DNA from: CAVSMC01 sp963798655
GTDB taxonomy: Bacteria > Pseudomonadota > Gammaproteobacteria > Burkholderiales > Casimicrobiaceae
Direction: 5' to 3'
Assembly (NCBI GenBank): GCA_963798655.1
Contig: CAWCUH010000003.1
Location: 186,001-250,000, forward strand
DNA length: 64,000 bases
Below, in pieces: positions 9,252 through 17,773 of the stretch. The notes beneath the pieces were generated by a model, which ran no database searches, was not told the origin of the DNA, and saw only the letters and a list, made by a program, of their open reading frames with translations. Position numbers and translations under genes: made by a program. Position 1 is the stretch's first letter. Each line of letters begins with the position of its first letter.

Positions 9252-10453
9252 TTGGGAGGCATCGCTTCGGCTCGTCTTTCGTGCGCGCCGCGGCCGACGG
9301 CGGCATGCGCGTGGTCGCGAAGCTTCCGCGCGACGGGTTTGAGCCCCCGCTCCCACGCGCGCAGCGCCTGCGCACGAAGGCTGTTCGCGTAGACCCTCAG
9401 TTGCAGCACCGGATCTGCTCCGTCCTGCCAGCGCTGCTTGTACGCGTTGCGTCCCGGCCCCATGTAATAGCGCTTGAGACCTCGTCCGAACAGTTGCTCG
9501 ATGATGTGGCGGTTGAGGTACGACCCGGGCGACAGCGACTGCTCGAGCGCGGCGTCGAAGTCGGACCGAAGCGCGTACACGTTGCCTTTGTCGACCAGCT
9601 GATATTCCATCGCGACCGGTGACTCATCGAGCGTGAGAGTCCAGATGGAAAGCCAGCCGCGGGCATGCGCACGCAGCGACAGCTCCCGGAGGAAGGCTTG
9701 CGGCGCCTCCTGGTCGAGCGACGTGCCCGTGGCCGATTTCCAGCTGCGCGACGAGAGTTCCGTGACGCTCGCGATGGCGCGCGCGACGTCGGCCGCGTCG
9801 CCGGTGCCTGGTTCGAGCCATCGGACTTCGACGTTCCCTGCCTTGCGCAGTCGGTTGGCCGCGAGGTTGTTGGCCTTCTTCAGGCTGCGGCTGCGCGTCG
9901 CGTAATACGCTTGCCACGACGTATCGAGCGCCACATACGGATTGCCCGGCGCCGAAAGCGTGACGCAGTGAAGTCCTGCTCGTTCGAGCTCCGGCTTCAG
10001 CGCCGACAGCGTGCGTGAATGATCGCCAAGATAGTCGAGCGACATGACGTCCCAATCATGTGCGCGCCGGCACAGATAAGAGGCGAGCGCGCTTGCGCAG
10101 CCATTCGCATCGGGATCGTCGGCGATGAAGTCACAATGCTGGGTATCGGGAACGGTCAGGAAGCGAAGTTCCCGTATGGCCGTGCCGGCCCAGCGGCGGC
10201 GAGCGCCAACGAGCGGTAGCGCCGCCACGAGCCGACCGTCACGTCGGCAGCACAACGCCGCGAGCTCGCAATCGCGTCGCCGCCATTGCCAAGCGGCGGA
10301 GAACCAGTCGTGTTCCAGGAACACCAAGCCGGCCGACATGCGCGCCGTCAGCGCGTTCCATTCAGGTTCGAGGGCGGGGAAGTCCGACTCGTCGACCGTC
10401 AGCACGTCAATGCTGCCTTGGCGGTGAGTCGGCAAGGCGCTCGGGTGGACCAC
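9248..10453 (-). CDS. FemAB-like GNAT acyltransferase (Acetyltransf_6)
   Basis: 401 aa. The double-GNAT layout of FemAB/CelD-type proteins is visible. There is an N-terminal substrate half (residues 15-190, with FLEHDWFSAAWQWR and LVAALPLVGAR) and a C-terminal GNAT half with SPGSYLNRHIIEQLFGRGLKRYYMGPGRNAYKQRW. Members transfer acyl or aminoacyl groups, FemAB proper using aminoacyl-tRNA; the donor here is unknown. The start is GTG at 10453. The stop overlaps the AsnB-like start by 4 bases, so both products are probably made together in a cell-envelope polysaccharide pathway. Confidence 0.8.
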   Translation of the reverse strand: MVHPSALPTHRQGSIDVLTVDESDFPALEPEWNALTARMSAGLVFLEHDWFSAAWQWRRRDCELAALCCRRDGRLVAALPLVGARRRWAGTAIRELRFLTVPDTQHCDFIADDPDANGCASALASYLCRRAHDWDVMSLDYLGDHSRTLSALKPELERAGLHCVTLSAPGNPYVALDTSWQAYYATRSRSLKKANNLAANRLRKAGNVEVRWLEPGTGDAADVARAIASVTELSSRSWKSATGTSLDQEAPQAFLRELSLRAHARGWLSIWTLTLDESPVAMEYQLVDKGNVYALRSDFDAALEQSLSPGSYLNRHIIEQLFGRGLKRYYMGPGRNAYKQRWQDGADPVLQLRVYANSLRAQALRAWERGLKPVARKLRDHAHAAVGRGAHERRAEAMPPK

Positions 10454-10505
10454 CGGAAACGATCAGGCACTCCGCGAACGAGCGGCGCGCAACGATGCTC
10501 GTACG

Positions 10506-11213
10506 CTACTTGGCAGCTGCTTCGCCGAGGGCTTCCGCGGACTTGGGCGCAGCACCCGGGTGTTGCGCGAGGTCGAGAGGCTTCCACTTGCCCGCCTTGA
10601 CGAGCCTGCCACGCAGTCCCGGCAGCGTTGCGCCCAGCGCGTAGGCCCGCTGTGCGTGCTCGTTCGCGAGATCGTATTGCTTGGTGTCGCAATAGGCGAG
10701 CGCGAGGTCGTACTCGGCGTTGACCGAGTCGGGCTCGAGCTCGAGGGCGCGCTGGTAGCTTTCGATCGCCTTTTTCGGTTCGCCGAGCCGCTGCTGCGCC
10801 GCGCCCAGCGCGACGAATGTGCCCGACGCGGACGGATTGATCGCGACCGCCTTCTCGAGCTTCAGCGACAATTGCGTTGCGCAGACGGGAGACTTCCATC
10901 GCGAGCACAGCTCTCCCATCACGAGAAGCGCTTGCGGATGATTGGGAAACGCGCGCAACACAAAGTCGAACTCGCGCGAGGCGACGGGATAGCGTCCAAC
11001 GCGCATCGCTTCACGGCCGGGGCCCATGTGGAATCGCTCGACTTCCGCAAGCAATCTCGCGCCATCGGCCGTATGGCGAGCCGAATAGAAGTCGTTGTCG
11101 TAAAGCTGGCTTGCTCGCAGCGACGCGCTGCCCAATGCGAGCGATACCGCGAATATCGCGACGTACGCCGAGCCGCGGTCGGCGCGAAGCGCGGGTCGGC
11201 GTGTCGAATCCAT
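10506..11213 (-). CDS. Membrane-anchored TPR protein
   Basis: About 235 aa. An N-terminal hydrophobic segment (YVAIFAVSLALGSASL, about residues 17-32) looks like a signal anchor. Two or three tetratricopeptide repeats follow (for example AIESYQRALELEPDSVNAEYD), so the protein is probably a periplasmic scaffold. The ATG at 11213 is chosen because GAGGA lies about 8 bases upstream; in-frame upstream codons add a segment without features. It is the first gene of the TPR/GNAT/AsnB-like operon and may assemble its enzymes or the export machinery. No specific family could be named. Confidence 0.7.
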   Translation of the reverse strand: MDSTRRPALRADRGSAYVAIFAVSLALGSASLRASQLYDNDFYSARHTADGARLLAEVERFHMGPGREAMRVGRYPVASREFDFVLRAFPNHPQALLVMGELCSRWKSPVCATQLSLKLEKAVAINPSASGTFVALGAAQQRLGEPKKAIESYQRALELEPDSVNAEYDLALAYCDTKQYDLANEHAQRAYALGATLPGLRGRLVKAGKWKPLDLAQHPGAAPKSAEALGEAAAK

Positions 11214-11425
11214 CAGACGATCCTCGATTTCCACGGATACCGTGTGCGCGGTCGCGAAATATAACATAATGCGTGCACGCTCCCGCTGCGCGTAGGTCGC
11301 GGATGTCGCGCAATGGTCCACGCGGCGCATGAGCGGAACCGGAACAAGCGAATCGATCCCCGCAAGCGCTCGAGGTCGGGAAAGAGGCGATCATCGGAGG
11401 GCGGTACATAAGACACGCGCTTTTC

Positions 11426-12682
11426 GTGGCATTTCACTACGCGCCGGAGGCGAGCAGCAGCGGTGTGCTCCGCAGCTTGAAGTACACGAGATACCTTCCG
11501 GAATACGGCTGGCGCGTAACGGTTCTGACGCTGGAGCCGAGCGCGTACACGGTCGTCGACGGCCGGCTGCTGGACCAGATCCCCTCCTCAGTGCGCGTCG
11601 TGAGAACGCGCTACGTGAACACCAAGCGTCATGTGTCGATCGCGGGCCGGTACCTCGCGCTGACTGCACTGCCCGACCCATGGATCGGCTGGCTTCCGTG
11701 GGCTGTCGCAGCGGGTCGCCGCATTTTTCGCGCCGATCCCTATGACCTCGTGTACTCCACGAGTCCGCATGCAACCGCGCAGCTGATCGCACTGTTGCTC
11801 GCTCGGCGGTCCGGGCGACCCTGGGTCGCCGATTTTCGCGATCCGTGGTACGAGGACGTGCCGGAGATCGGCGCGCCAAGCGGACGGCTGTTCCGATCGC
11901 TCGACCGCTCGCTCGAGGGCGCTGTCGTGCGCAATTGCAGCTGCGTGACGACGACGACCGACCATCTGCGTGAATTGCTTCGTTGTCGTTATCCCGCCGA
12001 GAAGCCGGCGAAGTTCGTGACGATCATGAACGGATTCGACGAGGCGGACTTCGTGGCCCTGCCCGAAATGCAGGCACGATCGGCCGACCGGCTAACGATC
12101 GTCCACGCCGGCGCCATCCATCCCTCGTTTCGCGATCCGAGCCCGCTATTCCGGGCGTTGCGTCTTGCGGCAACCAACCACGGAGTCGACGCCTCCCGGT
12201 TCGCATTCCGGTTCCTGGGCGCGGGGCCTTACGCCGACGCCGCAGCATTGCGACGCTGCATCGCCGACTCGGGACTCGGAGACAACATCGCCTTCCTGCC
12301 TCGCGTGTCGTACGACGAAGCGCTGCATGCATTGGCCGAGGCGGACGTACTGCTGCTGCTGCAGGCGTCCGAGGACACGAAGGGGCTCGTCCCGGCAAAG
12401 CTCTTCGAGTACCTGCGCGCGCAGAGGCCCGTGCTTGCCGCCGTGCCGCCCGGTTCCTCGGCGGACATCATCCGGGAGACGATGGGCGGCTGGGCCGTCG
12501 ATCCCGCGGATGACGGAGCGCTCGTCAATGTGCTCGCGGAAATCTACGACCATTGGCGCCGCGGCACGCTTGCCGACCGCCGCGCCGACCTCGCGCGGCT
12601 AAGCCGTTTCGATCGAAGACACCTGACGGGAGAACTGGCCGCGATCTTCGAGCGGCTGGCTGGCGAAGCAGCGGCGCGCTGA
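11426..12682 (+). CDS. Glycosyltransferase family 4, start codon uncertain
   Basis: GT-B glycosyltransferase of 418 aa or slightly more. Features seen are the N-terminal HYAPEASSSGVLRSLKY, which is usual for group 1 glycosyltransferases, the inter-domain VADFRDPWYED, and the donor-site segment GLVPAKLFEYLRAQRPVLAAVPPGS. The annotated GTG at 11426 cuts into the first beta strand and has no Shine-Dalgarno. The in-frame codon ATA at 11408 would give a complete strand (RHALFVAFHY) and sits 7 bases after GGAGG (11396-11400). It could be a rare ATA start or a base error for ATG. The gene is divergent from the TPR operon and convergent with the large beta-propeller gene. Confidence 0.82.
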   Translation: MAFHYAPEASSSGVLRSLKYTRYLPEYGWRVTVLTLEPSAYTVVDGRLLDQIPSSVRVVRTRYVNTKRHVSIAGRYLALTALPDPWIGWLPWAVAAGRRIFRADPYDLVYSTSPHATAQLIALLLARRSGRPWVADFRDPWYEDVPEIGAPSGRLFRSLDRSLEGAVVRNCSCVTTTTDHLRELLRCRYPAEKPAKFVTIMNGFDEADFVALPEMQARSADRLTIVHAGAIHPSFRDPSPLFRALRLAATNHGVDASRFAFRFLGAGPYADAAALRRCIADSGLGDNIAFLPRVSYDEALHALAEADVLLLLQASEDTKGLVPAKLFEYLRAQRPVLAAVPPGSSADIIRETMGGWAVDPADDGALVNVLAEIYDHWRRGTLADRRADLARLSRFDRRHLTGELAAIFERLAGEAAAR

Positions 12683-12703
12683 TGCGTGCCGTGCTTACCC
12701 CGC

Positions 12704-15700
12704 TCACGAACAGGCGCTGACCGGCGTCGCGAAGAACGTGCGCGTGATTCGTTTGGTTTGCGCGACGTTGAACGCTTCATACCCGAACATCGCCATGTTC
12801 GAGTCGATGAACGAGAACGTCGCGTTACCGACTGGAGCGACGGCGAATTTCGTCGTGTCGTATTGCGCCACGTCGTAGGCGGAGCCCCTCGTCTGGTAAA
12901 GCGGGCCGGTGAAGCGCCCATCCGCGCTCTTGCGCGCAGTCGTCGTCAGCCAAAGCGGCGTGCCGTCGCGGTTGAACGTGAACCAGGTCGCGAAGATGAT
13001 GTCGCCCTGGTGATTGAGATTGATGCCCCAACCCGACTCGGATCCCGGCGGATCGGCCCACCACAAGCCTTGGTGGCTGCCGCTGCTGGCACTTGGCGCC
13101 CCCGAAAACACGCAGCTCGGCATTGGGGCCGCGAACTCCATTCGGACGATCGGCTTGGACATCGTCATCGCGTTCGCTGTGAACGAGAACATACCTTCCG
13201 TCGGCCCGGAGAACGCGAGCGTGGCCGAACCGACGCTGGTACGGCTCACGCGGCTCGGATCGAAGCGCGGCGAATCGAACGCCGGGCCCGTCATGTAGTG
13301 GATCGGCCCGGTGAACGTTCCGGCCGGTGTGCGCGTTGCGGTGAGGGTGAGCCAAAGGGGATTGTTCGATTCGTCGTACGTGAACCACGTAGCGAATATC
13401 GTGTCGCCCTGATGCGAAACATTCAGGCCCCATCCGGATTCCGAGCCGGGCGGGCTGCTCCACCACAAGCCCTCGTAGTTGACGCCGTTGCTTGGGGAGA
13501 CGGCAGCGCTCACCGACACGGCGAGGCTACCTTGAGCGGAGCCCGCGACGTTGCTCGCGGTGACCGCGTATGTAGTGGTCAGCGACGGATTCACCGTGAT
13601 CTGAGGTCCGGTCAATCCTCCTGTCCAGCTGTAGGCGATGGGTGCCGTGCCGACGCCACAGGAAGCGGTCAACGTCACCGGGGTTCCGGGCTGCACTTGT
13701 CCACTCGGGTTGGCGACGATCGTGAGATTGCCCGGCGCAACCGCCGACGGCGGCGGTGGTGCCGGCGCAACGGTCACGACGACGCTCGTCGCCGCCGTGC
13801 CCGTGCTGTTGGACGCCGTCACCGTGACCGTCGATGTTGCCGACGCGGTCATCGTGATTTGCGCTCCGGTCTGACTGGTCGACCAGCGGTAAGTGATCGG
13901 CGGCGAGCCCGCAGCGCAGCTCGCGGCGAGCGTAACGACCGTGCCCACGGCGACGGCGCCCGAGGGCGTCTGCGTGATCGATACTCCGCTCGGCGCGACG
14001 ACTGCTGCCGGAGGCGGCGGAGTCGTCGTCGGGACGCTGGCGGTCGTCGTCCGGATGAAGTAGGCGGGCTGATCGGGCGATACGACGAGCACCACGCCAC
14101 CGAGCTTCGGCACGTACTGCATCCGGCCATAGATCCCTGCGACGTCGTACGGACCGCCGCGAACGCCGGAAACAAGGTATGCCGGCGGAGGAGTGCCCCC
14201 AAGCGCCAGCCGATTCACCTGGTAGTCGTCGCTGTTCGGGACGCGGACGATGCTGTAGAGATAGCCATCATCCTGGTACAGAAGGAAGATGCGCAGCCCG
14301 AGATCGTAAACGAAGCCCGCCTTGCCCACGTTGCCCGGCACCAGTGGAGCGGCCCCGAGCGCCGAGGCGTACGCGCCGGTAAGCGCGCCCACGCGGTACG
14401 TGCGCGCGACCAGATCGAACGTGACCGGCTTGAACGCCGAGCCGAACCATTGAAGCTGAACGATCGTGTTCGTGTCCGGATCGAGCGCCGCGGCGCCGCT
14501 GCCGCCCCACGACGCGGCGGACATGCTGATATGCGACGTTGGTCCCCAGCTGTTCGTGGCCGACGTCCATCGCCAGATGGAACTCTGATGCGAGAAGTAG
14601 ACGTCGTCGGTGTTCGGGTGCCTCACGACCCAGCGCGGGTTCAGGAACTCCAACAAGCCGCTTGCCGCCGTGCCCGGTGCGTTCGGATGCGTTCCTGGCG
14701 GGTTCCAGCGGCCGAGCGTGAGATCGGCGCTCTCCACATAGCCCCAGGACCCTTGGTCCGTCTCCCAATCCTGTGCGCATCCGAACAGCATCAGCGCGTT
14801 GCGACCAGCGTTGTAGATCGGCTCCCAGGCGCTGTGCCGAGCGTTCGGCTTGCCGTCCTTCATGTACGCATGCGGCACTTTCTCGGGATTGCCCGTGACG
14901 TTGGACCACACCGCGGACGCGTTGGATGGCGCGACGACGGTGGTCCAGCGGGGAACGTCGTCGGAAAGCTTCAGCGATCGCACGTCGTTGCCCGCCCAGG
15001 CGCCGGCGCCGCCGCCCCCGGTGATCAGAAGCTCGCTCGTCGAGGGCTTCAAGGCGCCGCCGCTGAACGCCATGATGCCGGCGCCGGGATATCCGTATCC
15101 GATATTCTGACGCGCTGCGTTGGTCAGGCCGGCGGCGATCTGCGCCGAGAGATCCGAGTCTTTGAGCTGGGTACCCGAGACGGGGATCCACTCGTTGACC
15201 GGCTTGCCGCTGAGCCACGCGGGCGCCGACTTGTAGCGAAAGAGGAAGAACTTGTTGTTGGGGTCGACGTCACTCACGCCGCCCGTGAACACGTGCGCGT
15301 TGAGCCCCGGGTTGTACACCGCCGAGCGCAGCGTGAAATACGTTCCCGGCGGGTCGGTCACAACGTGAATCGTTTCCCACGAACGCGTGGATGGCTTGTA
15401 AGCGTACAGCTCCGAGATGCCCTGCGTGGTCGAGAAATTCTGTTGCGGAGGACTGAGATCGGGAATCGTCCACGGCACGTACAGCAGCACTTCATTCAGC
15501 GAATCCCACGTCAAGTAGCACATCTCGTACGGATTGACTGTCGGCAGCCTCGGCACGGGCCCGAGGTCGTACGAGCGGTACGGCGAATCCATGTCCAACG
15601 CGATCAGATGCGCGCTGCTCGCCGCATCCGGGTAATTCGGACCCTTCGTCGCGACGTGATATACCTTTCGCGCGGCGAGGTCGGCGACCACATGATTGCC

Positions 15701-16585
15701 GCGCTGCGAACCCGTGTAACCGCCGAGTCCCACGTTCTGGTACGTCCACGTGCCGCTCGAGCAGTCGAACACGCCGAGGTTGCCGGACCGAACCGCCATC
15801 GGCACGAGGATCGCGTCGTGCACCGGGTCGTAGACGCCGTGACGGTGATCCGGCTGCCCGGTGAGCTGTGCCGGTGGTTGCGTGCCGTCCGAATTCTGCG
15901 CCCACAGGTACGGCGTGCCCTTCCAGCGCTCGGACGGCGCGGCCTCGGGATCGAACGTCATTACCCGGAAATAGAGGAAGTTCGCGTCGTCGGCATGCCG
16001 ATCCGTTTCCACCGCTCCGTTCGGGAACGTGACCGAGCGCGGGGGGTTGTTCGGCGTGACGACCATCAGCCCGGACAGCATCCAGAACACGTTGCGGCGG
16101 CTGTCCCAGATGAAGCCAATGGTGTCGGGATGCTTGGGTTGGACGCTCGCTCCGCCGTATCCTTCGTACGGATATTCCAGCGTCCACCCGGCGTTCTGGT
16201 TCGCAGGGCTGGCGAAGCGGGCCGCGACGTCGAGAGAGAACGTGTCCTGCCGGTACGAGCCGTCGTAGGCGGAGCCGCTGAAGTCGCCGCCGGTGAAATA
16301 GATCTTGCCGCTGCGCGGATGGTAGACCGACACGGTGTGCTTCATGCCCATCGGTATGCCGCGTCCGCGATCGGCGACCTGCAACGCCACCACCGTGCGC
16401 TCCGGGATGTCGAGCGTCGAAGCCGCTGCTTGCGCGCTGCGGGCCGCCTTCGCCGTGGCCCGTGACTTGCGCGTTTGAGCGCTTGCGGCGATCGCGGCCG
16501 GCGCAATGAGTGCCGCAAGCGTGCGGCGCGCGAAAACGGCGCCGCTGAGCCCCGATGTGCGAACAAGGAATGAGCGTCTGCGCAT
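12704..16585 (-). CDS. Large Tat-exported beta-propeller protein with Ig-like and GLWW repeats
   Basis: 1293 aa. The N-terminus RRRSFLVRT followed by a hydrophobic Ala/Leu stretch is a good twin-arginine signal. Residues about 50-850 are Trp/Gly/Tyr-rich repeats of beta-propeller (Kelch-like) character, for example SGKIYFTGGDFSGSAYDG. Residues about 860-1030 hold two Ig/PKD-like domains separated by Pro-rich linkers. The C-terminus has two copies (from about 1037 and 1171) of a domain with GLWW, PPGSESGWG and HQGD-IFATWFT. I cannot name a function; a surface or extracellular carbohydrate-associated role fits its neighbours. Upstream lie two copies of a 15-base palindromic repeat. Confidence 0.75.
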   Translation of the reverse strand: MRRRSFLVRTSGLSGAVFARRTLAALIAPAAIAASAQTRKSRATAKAARSAQAAASTLDIPERTVVALQVADRGRGIPMGMKHTVSVYHPRSGKIYFTGGDFSGSAYDGSYRQDTFSLDVAARFASPANQNAGWTLEYPYEGYGGASVQPKHPDTIGFIWDSRRNVFWMLSGLMVVTPNNPPRSVTFPNGAVETDRHADDANFLYFRVMTFDPEAAPSERWKGTPYLWAQNSDGTQPPAQLTGQPDHRHGVYDPVHDAILVPMAVRSGNLGVFDCSSGTWTYQNVGLGGYTGSQRGNHVVADLAARKVYHVATKGPNYPDAASSAHLIALDMDSPYRSYDLGPVPRLPTVNPYEMCYLTWDSLNEVLLYVPWTIPDLSPPQQNFSTTQGISELYAYKPSTRSWETIHVVTDPPGTYFTLRSAVYNPGLNAHVFTGGVSDVDPNNKFFLFRYKSAPAWLSGKPVNEWIPVSGTQLKDSDLSAQIAAGLTNAARQNIGYGYPGAGIMAFSGGALKPSTSELLITGGGGAGAWAGNDVRSLKLSDDVPRWTTVVAPSNASAVWSNVTGNPEKVPHAYMKDGKPNARHSAWEPIYNAGRNALMLFGCAQDWETDQGSWGYVESADLTLGRWNPPGTHPNAPGTAASGLLEFLNPRWVVRHPNTDDVYFSHQSSIWRWTSATNSWGPTSHISMSAASWGGSGAAALDPDTNTIVQLQWFGSAFKPVTFDLVARTYRVGALTGAYASALGAAPLVPGNVGKAGFVYDLGLRIFLLYQDDGYLYSIVRVPNSDDYQVNRLALGGTPPPAYLVSGVRGGPYDVAGIYGRMQYVPKLGGVVLVVSPDQPAYFIRTTTASVPTTTPPPPAAVVAPSGVSITQTPSGAVAVGTVVTLAASCAAGSPPITYRWSTSQTGAQITMTASATSTVTVTASNSTGTAATSVVVTVAPAPPPPSAVAPGNLTIVANPSGQVQPGTPVTLTASCGVGTAPIAYSWTGGLTGPQITVNPSLTTTYAVTASNVAGSAQGSLAVSVSAAVSPSNGVNYEGLWWSSPPGSESGWGLNVSHQGDTIFATWFTYDESNNPLWLTLTATRTPAGTFTGPIHYMTGPAFDSPRFDPSRVSRTSVGSATLAFSGPTEGMFSFTANAMTMSKPIVRMEFAAPMPSCVFSGAPSASSGSHQGLWWADPPGSESGWGINLNHQGDIIFATWFTFNRDGTPLWLTTTARKSADGRFTGPLYQTRGSAYDVAQYDTTKFAVAPVGNATFSFIDSNMAMFGYEAFNVAQTKRITRTFFATPVSACS

Positions 16586-16601
16586 GTCGATTCCGATTTC
16601 T

Positions 16602-16616
16602 TATGACGTTGGCATA
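16602..16616. repeat. 15-bp palindromic box, copy 1 (TATGACGTTGGCATA)
   Basis: Imperfect palindrome TATG-N7-CATA. A second copy differing at one base lies 118 bases away. It sits about 20 bases upstream of the propeller gene start, where a repressor or activator could bind. Confidence 0.5.
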
Positions 16617-16719
16617 GATGCTGTCCGCGCGCCACCCGGATGCGGTCCCGTTTTGCTCGAAAAATTGACTTGCCGACCGGGTGTGTAAGGTCGCGTTGCC
16701 AGCGCGCTCCCATCGGAGC

Positions 16720-16734
16720 TATGACGTTAGCATA
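16720..16734. repeat. 15-bp palindromic box, copy 2 (TATGACGTTAGCATA)
   Basis: Same box as at 16602 with G replaced by A at position 10. The 118-base spacing is about 11 helical turns, which would place both on the same DNA face. Confidence 0.5.
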
Positions 16735-17016
16735 ACGAACCGTTACTTGCCAACAGCATGTTCAGTCCGGCTTGCCGCCCGGCAACTTTTGGAGGATGAA
16801 CGGCAAACCCGGCCGTCGTATCGTCGCTTGCCCGCTCGATATCCCATCGGGTTGTCAGACCCAATAAAGCAGCGCTTTTCCGGGCGTATGACGCGCGGCG
16901 CGTTCAATCGCAATGGCGAATTCGACGACCGCGACATACCATCACCCCGATCGATGCGGCTTCGGCTCTTGCCAGAGCGCGCTCCCGTAGTTACCTGACG
17001 CAGGAGACCTGCCAAC

Positions 17017-17763
17017 GTGACGCCAAGCCCCACGCGTACTGCATCCGGTCAGACGAAATGGTCTCGCGCTCAACGCCTGAAGGAGCGCTTTTTCGGGTCG
17101 GACGAACATCCCTATCGCACGCTGGAGCGCGAGGTCGAGCGGCACCTGCGTCCCGAGCACACGCTGCTCGATGCCGGTTGCGGGCGCACCGCGCCCGTAC
17201 TCGCCAAATTTCGCGGCAGGGCCCGCAGGCTGATCGGCGTCGACCTCGTCGACTTCACCACGCCGATCGACGGCATCGAGCTTCTGAACAACGATCTCGG
17301 GCGGATCGACGTGGCCGATGCTTCCGTCGACATCGTGATGTGCCGCAGCGTCATGGAGCACATCACGAGGCCCGACGACGTTTACCGGGAGATGTATCGC
17401 ATCCTGAAGCCCGGCGGGCGCTTCATATTCCTGACCGGCAACCTTTGGGACTACGCGGCGTTGATCGCGATGGCCGTGCCGAATCGCCTGCATCCATGGA
17501 TCGTGTCAAAGACGGAGGGCAGGCAGGAAAAGGACGTCTTTCCGGTGGCGTACAAGACGAATACGCGCCGCGCGGTCGCGAAGTGGGCGCGGCGGGCGGG
17601 ATTCGACGTCGAATCGTTCCGCTACCTCGGTCAGTACCCGAGCTATTTCATGTTCAGCGGCGCGCTGTTCCTGCTCGCGAGCGGCTACGAGCGCTTGCTG
17701 CGGCGATTCGACGCGCTGCATTTCCTGCAAGGCTGGATCTTCGCGACGCTCGTGAAGCGGTGA
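17017..17763 (+). CDS. Class I SAM-dependent methyltransferase
   Basis: 248 aa. SAM motif LLDAGCGRTAPVLAKF, a conserved acidic residue in LIGVDLVDF, and VDIVMCRSVMEHITRPDDVYREM with LKPGGRFIFLTGN mark a Methyltransf_11-type enzyme. The C-terminal segment YFMFSGALFLLASGYERLL is hydrophobic and may associate with the membrane. The start is GTG at 17017, after CAGGAG about 10 bases upstream. It converges on the lyase-like gene with only 10 bases between stops. The substrate is unknown; a lipid-linked sugar is plausible. Confidence 0.8.
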   Translation: MTPSPTRTASGQTKWSRAQRLKERFFGSDEHPYRTLEREVERHLRPEHTLLDAGCGRTAPVLAKFRGRARRLIGVDLVDFTTPIDGIELLNNDLGRIDVADASVDIVMCRSVMEHITRPDDVYREMYRILKPGGRFIFLTGNLWDYAALIAMAVPNRLHPWIVSKTEGRQEKDVFPVAYKTNTRRAVAKWARRAGFDVESFRYLGQYPSYFMFSGALFLLASGYERLLRRFDALHFLQGWIFATLVKR

Positions 17764-17773
17764 GCGGGTTGCG

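Larger units (their letters stand above)
16586..17016. other. Intergenic region with a repeated palindromic box
   Basis: About 430 bases between the divergent propeller and methyltransferase genes, with no supported gene. Its base composition is more AT-rich than its neighbours. It contains two copies of TATGACGTTRGCATA, described separately, and is the likely promoter region for both flanking genes. Confidence 0.6.

Noticed and set aside
12686..16465. A 1259-codon open frame on the plus strand
   Set aside because: Exactly antisense to the propeller gene; Arg-rich, low-complexity translation with no domain, a known artefact of GC-rich codon bias.
16595..16680. Possible sigma-54 element (TGGCGC-N5-CAGCA, minus strand) before the propeller gene
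   Set aside because: The -12 half lacks the TT of TTGC, and the match is expected by chance in GC-rich DNA.
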